A stretch of DNA of 64,000 nt from Desulforhopalus sp. IMCC35007 (GTDB lineage Bacteria > Desulfobacterota > Desulfobulbia > Desulfobulbales > Desulfocapsaceae). A model generated the notes under the pieces. The model was not told where the DNA came from, searched no databases, and worked only from the letters and a program-made list of their open reading frames with translations. The stretch is taken from the NCBI RefSeq assembly GCF_005116575.1, contig NZ_SWCN01000018.1, positions 53,291-117,290 on the forward strand, in the 5' to 3' direction. Positions 59,395 to 64,000 of this stretch are shown one piece after another (positions within the stretch are counted from its first letter, which is position 1; every line of letters begins with the position of its first letter). A program made the position numbers and the translations under genes.

Positions 59395-60237
59395 ATGAAA
59401 TGGATGCAGTTTTTAACACCTGTATCATCAATTAACTGGGAGCAGGCAAATAAACTTGCTGAGGATAATCCAAAAGGAGACGTTGTCTTTCTTGATGTCC
59501 GCCAGCCAAGTGAGTATAAGGCCGGGCACCAGCCTGGGGCTAAACTCATTCCTGTGGGAGATCTGGGAGACAGGCTGGAAGAACTCGACCGGACTAAACA
59601 CCTTGTGATTTACTGAGCGACTGGTGGGCGCAGCCGGGTTGCTGCGCAGTTACTTTCTGGAAAAGGCTTTGAGAAAGTCTATAATCTGTCCGGTGGGATT
59701 AAGGCATGGGATAAAGAGGTTGCGGTGGGCCTGGAGGATTCGGGTATGCATCTCTTCTCCGCAAGTGCAAGCCCTGAAGAGGCCATTATAACCGGTTTTG
59801 GACTGGAAATGGGCTTGAGGGATTTTTATCTTACCATGGAGAAAAAGGTCAAAAAAGAAGGCGCAAAGAAGCTCTTTTCTCAACTGGCTGAAATCGAACT
59901 TCTCCACGAGCAAAGACTGGTGGAACTCTACACGGCTATGACAAAGAAACCGGCAAGCCTTGAAGACTTTAAAAATAAGGTCGTGCAGCCGGCAATGGAA
60001 GGCGGGCTTACAACAACGGAATATCTGAACCGCTATAATATAGAAACGGAAAACGAGCTGGATATTCTCTCCATGGCTATGGCAATTGAAGTTCAGGCAC
60101 TCGATCTGTATCTGCGTGCGGCTGACAGCAGTAAGACAGCAGAAACAAAGGAAGTTCTGTCTACAATTGCGGGTGAAGAGCGTCAACATATTCAAAAGCT
60201 CGGACAATATATAGATCAACAAATGGAAGCGGCATGA
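59395..60237 (+). CDS. Selenocysteine rhodanese fused to a ferritin-like domain
   Basis: 280 residues with TGA 59614-59616 read as Sec74. The rhodanese domain (1-~112) has DVVFLDVRQPSEYKAGHQPG and then the active-site loop IY-U-ATGGRSR, where other rhodaneses have Cys, followed by the closing motif KVYNLSGGIKAWDKE. The reading frame is the same before and after the TGA. The rest (~128-275) is a ferritin-like/rubrerythrin-type four-helix domain with carboxylate ligands (GLEMGLRDFY, EIELLHEQRL, AIEVQALDLY, GEERQHIQKL). A hairpin with a CGGGTT loop sits 11 nt behind the TGA. I chose ATG 59395 because GGAGG lies before it. The stop overlaps the next gene by 4 nt. Sulfur or selenium transfer or peroxide reduction are possible roles. 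Confidence 0.85.
59614..59650 (+). promoter_or_regulatory. Candidate bacterial SECIS element 2
   Basis: TGA at 59614-59616, 11-nt spacer, perfect 7-bp stem (59628-59634 with 59641-59647), hexaloop CGGGTT (59635-59640). A lower ACT/AGT pair (59620-59622 with 59648-59650) leaves a 5-nt bulge. It sits inside the coding sequence, as bacterial SECIS elements do. Confidence 0.75.
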
Positions 60238-61346
60238 AACCACATCTTCTTTTGATTGGTGGTGGTCATGCCCACATGATCACCCTCAAAAAACTCGATA
60301 CTTTTATCGCAAAGGGGTTCCAGGTGACGGTCATTCAACCGTCGCAATATCACTATTACAGCGGCATGGGGCCTGGAATGCTTGGTGGTACCTACCAACC
60401 CGATGATATCCGTTTTGCAACGAAAAAACTGGTTGAAAGTAAAGGAGGGGTATTTGTTCAGGCAGAGGCGTACCGTATAGATCCCAAGCAGCAGTTTGTC
60501 TATCTAAAAGACGTGGAAGAACCATTACACTACGATGTGCTTTCCTGTAATGCCGGGTCTTATGTGCCTAAAAATATTGTAAAAGATAGTGGTGGTTGTA
60601 TCTTTACCTCTAAGCCTATAGAAGAACTGGAAAAAGCAAAAGAGCAAATCCTGGAAAAAGGTAAGAAAGGCGGGGTGACAATAGCTGTTCTTGGAAGCGG
60701 TCCTGCCGCCATAGAAATTGCTGGTAACATTCATCAACTGTGTAAAGAACACGGGTTGTCCCAGCCCCGGATTCAATTGTTTGGTGGCCGAAGCTTCATG
60801 TCTGGCAGGCCGGAGAAAGTTCAAAAACTGGCTCGAAGGATACTGGAGAAGAAAGGCATCGAAATAATTGAAGACGGTTATGTTACATCTGTTGCTGATC
60901 AGGAAATAACTCTGGAAAATGAAGCACACTACAAGGCCGATATAATCTTCCCTGCTTTAGGGGTGAGGCCGTCAAAAATCTTTTCAAGATCGGGGCTAGA
61001 TGTCGGGCCTGATGGTGGATTGAAGGTAAACGAGTATTTACAGTCAACAAGCCATGCCAATATTTTTGGTGGTGGTGACTGCATCTATTATGCGAAACAA
61101 CCGTTGGACAAGGTGGGGGTGTACGCCGTCCGTCAAAATGAGACCCTGTATAATAATCTCATGGCCTCACTTGAAAAAAAGCCCCTGGAAAAGTTCAGCC
61201 CCGGTGGTGATTATCTCCTGATTTATAATCTTGGTGATAAACAGGGAGTGCTCTCGAAATGGTCTTTCACCTTTTCCGGAAAGCTCGCCTTTGTCATTAA
61301 AGATTATATCGATCGAAAATTTATTCAAACGTTTAAGGAGTTCTGA
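60234..61346 (+). CDS. FAD/NAD(P) oxidoreductase of the SelD-associated (TIGR03169-like) type
   Basis: 370 aa. Two Rossmann nucleotide sites: N-terminal LLIGGGHAHMITLKKL and internal IAVLGSGPAAIEIAGNIH, with ATG/FAD end motif NIFGGGDCIYYAKQP. The GGGHAHxxxL start is typical of the flavoprotein family that is often fused to the N-terminus of selenide, water dikinase. NDH-2/sulfide:quinone reductase-like proteins are relatives. It overlaps the selenoprotein gene by 4 nt (ATGA), so translation is coupled. It probably acts in selenium or sulfur redox metabolism; the substrate is unknown. Confidence 0.85.
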   Translation: MKPHLLLIGGGHAHMITLKKLDTFIAKGFQVTVIQPSQYHYYSGMGPGMLGGTYQPDDIRFATKKLVESKGGVFVQAEAYRIDPKQQFVYLKDVEEPLHYDVLSCNAGSYVPKNIVKDSGGCIFTSKPIEELEKAKEQILEKGKKGGVTIAVLGSGPAAIEIAGNIHQLCKEHGLSQPRIQLFGGRSFMSGRPEKVQKLARRILEKKGIEIIEDGYVTSVADQEITLENEAHYKADIIFPALGVRPSKIFSRSGLDVGPDGGLKVNEYLQSTSHANIFGGGDCIYYAKQPLDKVGVYAVRQNETLYNNLMASLEKKPLEKFSPGGDYLLIYNLGDKQGVLSKWSFTFSGKLAFVIKDYIDRKFIQTFKEF

Positions 61347-61368
61347 GCGTTAAAAGAGCTTTGCTGGC

Positions 61369-61398
61369 AGGACTCTTTTACAAAGGTGGAAGAGTCCT
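61369..61398. terminator. Inverted repeat after the oxidoreductase gene
   Basis: 9-bp perfect stem (AGGACTCTT 61369-61377 with 61390-61398) with a 12-nt loop; weak T-run. A terminator or processing hairpin. Confidence 0.5.
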
Positions 61399-61452
61399 GA
61401 AGATAAAGGGCATTGGAGGAGTGTCAGGATGGTTTGAAATTCCTGCTATCAG

Positions 61453-62076
61453 ATGATAAACGACTACATTATTTACCTTATTCTGGCGCTTACTGTAACC
61501 GCATTGCCTGGTCCGGCTGTAGTTCTGACGATAAAGAACAGCCTGAGATACGGCCATAAAATAGCTATTGCAAATATACTGGGTAATTTTATTGCCATGG
61601 TCATTTTGGCGTCCCTTTCGGCTGCAGGTCTGGGGGCTATTATCGTGACCTCTTCGGCCCTGTTTTTCACCCTGAAAGTATTGGGGTGCTTTTATCTTGT
61701 GTATGTTGGGATAAAAGTCTGGAAAATGCCTTATGGAGAAGGGCAAATACACTTCCAGGGTGAAACCAGAAAGAACGTCAGGGGTTGGGCTGTCTTTAAA
61801 GAGGGCTTTGGCGTCGGGATTTCCAACCCTAAGGCCATAGCGTTTTTCACCGCACTCTTCCCCCAGTTCATAGACCCAGCAAGGGCCTATATCCCACAGT
61901 TTCTCACCCTTATTTTAACCATCGAAGGGATATCATTCTTCGTGCTGTCAAGCTATGCTCTCCTGTCTTCCGTCGCCTCTCCGTATTTATCCCGGAAAAA
62001 GCCAATGATTTTTTTCAATAAATTAACGGGAGCCGCTTTTGTCGGTTTTGGTCTTGCTTTACTCTTGGAAGACTGA
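61453..62076 (+). CDS. LysE/RhtB-family amino-acid exporter
   Basis: 207 aa. Six membrane segments and the LysE signature near the N-terminus (LTVTALPGPAVVLTIKNSLR, with TALPGP as the usual PGPxxxxxx motif) and FGVGISNPKAIAFFTALFPQ are present. It exports amino acids or small metabolites. The substrate is unknown. No good ribosome-binding site is seen. It is 107 nt after the oxidoreductase and may be separate from that operon. Confidence 0.92.
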   Translation: MINDYIIYLILALTVTALPGPAVVLTIKNSLRYGHKIAIANILGNFIAMVILASLSAAGLGAIIVTSSALFFTLKVLGCFYLVYVGIKVWKMPYGEGQIHFQGETRKNVRGWAVFKEGFGVGISNPKAIAFFTALFPQFIDPARAYIPQFLTLILTIEGISFFVLSSYALLSSVASPYLSRKKPMIFFNKLTGAAFVGFGLALLLED

Positions 62077-62256
62077 AAATTCTCATAAGTCTTGAGTCGT
62101 GCAGGTCTCCACAATGATCAACTGCTGATCTATTATTCTGGTTATTGCTTATTGTAGCAGAGGTAAATTGGGGATGTGTCTTTTCATAATCCTGCTTATC
62201 GTTTCCTCTATTGCAGTAAAACGACAACAACAAAAAATATATGAAGGAGCCAGCAG

Positions 62257-63063
62257 ATGAAATGGTTTATGGTAATTTTAACCCTGATGATCTCCTCCGT
62301 GGCGAGTGCCGAGGTTGATCATCTTGCTCGATTTGAGCACAACCAGCAGGTGAGTTACGGGCGCATCATCGGCCAGAACATTCAGCCACTGACAGGTGAT
62401 CTTTTCGGGGAATTAGTCGCGAGCGGAGAACTTCTGCCGCTTGAAGAGGTAAAATTATTACTGCCAACAACCCCTCAAAAAGTATTTGCCGTTGGAATGA
62501 ATTTCGCAAGCCACATTTCATCACCATCCGATGCACCTCCTCCTCTTTTTTTGAAACTGCCCACCTCACTCATTGCCTCTGGAGAGGTGATCCAATTGCC
62601 GCCGGACGCTACAAATGTTCATTTCGAGGGGGAACTGGTGCTGATCATTGGTAAGCAGGCTAAAAATATCAGTGAAGCCGAGGCGGATAAGGCCATTTTT
62701 GGAGTAACAGTCGGCAATGATTTGACGGAGCGGAGCTGGCAAGGTTCCGACCTGCAATGGATGCGTTCCAAAGCCAGTGATGGTTTTGGTCCTGTTGGCT
62801 CTGTCATTGCAGTTGGTGTCGATTATAATAACGTTCTCCTGACAACCAGACTCAACGGTAAAGTTGTACAACAGGAAAACACCCGTTACATGATCCACAA
62901 ACCGGCAAAGGTGGTCAGCTATCTCAGTCGATATTTTACCTTGATGCCGGGGGATTTGATCTTTATGGGAACGCCGGGGCGTACACAGGCTCTTACCAAT
63001 GGAGATACGGTGTCTGTAACCATTGAGCAGGTGGGGAGCCTGGAAAATGAAATCCGCCAATAA
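62257..63063 (+). CDS. Fumarylacetoacetate-hydrolase-family protein with a signal peptide
   Basis: 268 aa with AAGGAG before the ATG. The N-terminus (MKWFMVILTLMISSVASA) is a clear signal peptide, unusual for this normally cytosolic family. The FAH fold follows: VFAVGMNFASHISS, metal-binding FEGELVLIIGK (two Glu), GVTVGNDLTERSWQ (Asp), GFGPVGSVI and LMPGDLIFMGTPGR. The active-site pattern looks intact. It would cleave C-C bonds in beta-diketone-like acids, or act as a decarboxylase, in the periplasm. The substrate is unknown. Confidence 0.88.
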   Translation: MKWFMVILTLMISSVASAEVDHLARFEHNQQVSYGRIIGQNIQPLTGDLFGELVASGELLPLEEVKLLLPTTPQKVFAVGMNFASHISSPSDAPPPLFLKLPTSLIASGEVIQLPPDATNVHFEGELVLIIGKQAKNISEAEADKAIFGVTVGNDLTERSWQGSDLQWMRSKASDGFGPVGSVIAVGVDYNNVLLTTRLNGKVVQQENTRYMIHKPAKVVSYLSRYFTLMPGDLIFMGTPGRTQALTNGDTVSVTIEQVGSLENEIRQ

Positions 63064-63134
63064 AAAGGGTGTGGTAATTTATAGAAATCGCCTGGTTGTC
63101 CACCAATCATTGAAGTTTTTGCCATCAATATTTT

Positions 63135-63905
63135 ATGAAAAATATATACCACATCCTCAATGGCGACGCCCTGAAGGGACAACTCCCCGAGCAGATTACA
63201 GGCAAGACCATCATCATGCGCGAATGCCTTATTGAAGGTGGGGTACAGGGAAGGGATCTGGATGATTTCTTTTCGATACGCGCTGATTTTATAAGTAAAA
63301 GCTATAAAGAGTTCACAAAAAAAGATTATTACTCAATGAGCGTTACTGAGATGGAAAAAATGCAAAACATCCCAGAGGGCTCAGAGATTAATTTCTGGTT
63401 TGAAGATGATTTATTATGTCAGGTGAACTTGTGGTTTGTCCTTGATCTTCTCGCAAAAAAAAGACAGCGTTGTCCGTTTTTCCTGGTGAGACCAACCGCA
63501 GGTTATGAATATGGCTTTGGCGGGATGAGTGAAGCCTGCTTTATGCAAGCCTATGCCAGCAAAAAAGAAATAACATTTACGGAACTGCAACTGTTTCGTT
63601 CATTGTGGAAGGGCTATCAGGCAAATAATTATGAAGAGCTGGTTCGACTGGGTAATGAACTCAGCGATAACTATCCGTTTGTTTTGCCTGCAATTCAGGC
63701 CCATGGTGCCAGGGCTTCCGTGGACGGCTCTCCTGGCAGGCCGGAACAAACTCTTCTCAATATTATACGGGAATTACAGACAACAGAATTCTCTACGATC
63801 TTTAAAGAATTCTCAAAAAGAGAAGCTATTTACGGCTTTGGTGATTTGCAGGTACAACGCCTTTTAGCAAAAGTAATAACTCAACTTTCGGGATTGAATA
63901 AATAG
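63135..63905 (+). CDS. DUF1835-domain protein
   Basis: 256 aa. The N-terminal signature YHILNGDALKGQL and the Asp/Glu-rich centre (EINFWFEDDLLCQVNLWFVL) match the DUF1835 family, whose function is unknown. The C-terminal half (residues ~165-256) is helical, with PxxxxHxxRxS-like (LPAIQAHGARASVDG), typical of the DUF3658-like partner domain. No signal peptide and no clear ribosome-binding site. It is the last full gene; the final 95 nt hold nothing I can support. Confidence 0.85.
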   Translation: MKNIYHILNGDALKGQLPEQITGKTIIMRECLIEGGVQGRDLDDFFSIRADFISKSYKEFTKKDYYSMSVTEMEKMQNIPEGSEINFWFEDDLLCQVNLWFVLDLLAKKRQRCPFFLVRPTAGYEYGFGGMSEACFMQAYASKKEITFTELQLFRSLWKGYQANNYEELVRLGNELSDNYPFVLPAIQAHGARASVDGSPGRPEQTLLNIIRELQTTEFSTIFKEFSKREAIYGFGDLQVQRLLAKVITQLSGLNK

Positions 63906-64000
63906 GTGAAAATTATCAGTAAATGCATGATATTATGATATAAAACATTGAAGAGCCCTAACCTTTGAATTATAATGGAATCACCACAATTCATAATAAA

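Noticed and set aside
59650..60237. The rhodanese and ferritin-like parts as two separate genes (ending 59616 and starting GTG 59725)
   Set aside because: The bases between them continue the rhodanese fold in the same frame, the GTG has no ribosome-binding site, and the TGA falls at the catalytic Cys position with a SECIS-like hairpin behind it.
1..64000. tRNA or rRNA genes, insertion sequences, prophage genes, CRISPR arrays
   Set aside because: I looked for transposase and integrase motifs, repeat-spacer patterns and tRNA-like ends and found none that I can support.

Overview
The window looks like part of the chromosome of a Desulfobulbales-type deltaproteobacterium (Desulfobacterota). The basis is a large multiheme cytochrome, extracellular multicopper proteins, a full type II secretion operon, a lactate/glycolate-oxidase type FAD plus Fe-S pair, a malic enzyme/phosphotransacetylase fusion, and two in-frame UGA genes with selenocysteine-type hairpins. 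This taxonomic call is an inference; there is no rRNA or tRNA in the window.

Region 1 (1-13.5 kb, + strand) encodes exported proteins: a beta-helix surface protein cut by the window edge, three multicopper-oxidase-fold proteins, an unknown exported protein, a subtilisin-type protease with MopE-like metal-binding repeats, a PEP-CTERM protein and a twelve-heme cytochrome c. The copper ligands are unevenly distributed. The first oxidase has a type 1 site and half of a trinuclear site, the second has only the complementary half, and the third has essentially none.

Region 2 (13.6-30 kb) holds the type II secretion system. gspF, an unusual delta-60/CFI-box-CTERM protein, and gspG-H-I-J-K-L-M-N-C-D-E lie on the - strand; gspA-like and gspB genes diverge on the + strand. 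The secretion system probably exports some products of region 1.

Region 3 (30-49.3 kb) is mixed housekeeping and signalling: a small membrane protein, a decayed EamA transporter, a PP2C phosphatase / Ser-Thr kinase / FHA / PilZ group, glcD-glcF-like genes, maeB, a GcvR-like ACT protein, an SH3-domain protein, a VF530-type protein, a flavin reductase, a TRAP-transporter remnant, eutBC, an acyl-CoA synthetase and a truncated haemoglobin.

Region 4 (49.3-57 kb) is an envelope and signalling block: an OmpW-like barrel, two response regulators without a phosphoacceptor aspartate, small secreted or membrane proteins, an EF-hand protein, an intact BaeSR-like two-component pair and an MtfA-type metallopeptidase.

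Region 5 (57-64 kb) is the most interesting. Two genes are interrupted by an in-frame TGA. One TGA lies exactly at the catalytic cysteine position of a rhodanese domain fused to a ferritin-like domain. The other lies just after the signal peptide of a small secreted protein. Each TGA is followed, after exactly 11 nt, by a 7-bp stem with a CGGGNT hexaloop, which is the arrangement of a bacterial SECIS element. The rhodanese gene overlaps by 4 nt an oxidoreductase of the type found fused to SelD. PerR-like and DtxR-like regulator genes lie between the two. I read this as a selenium- and redox-linked locus. The window ends with a LysE-type exporter, a fumarylacetoacetase-family protein with a signal peptide and a DUF1835 protein.
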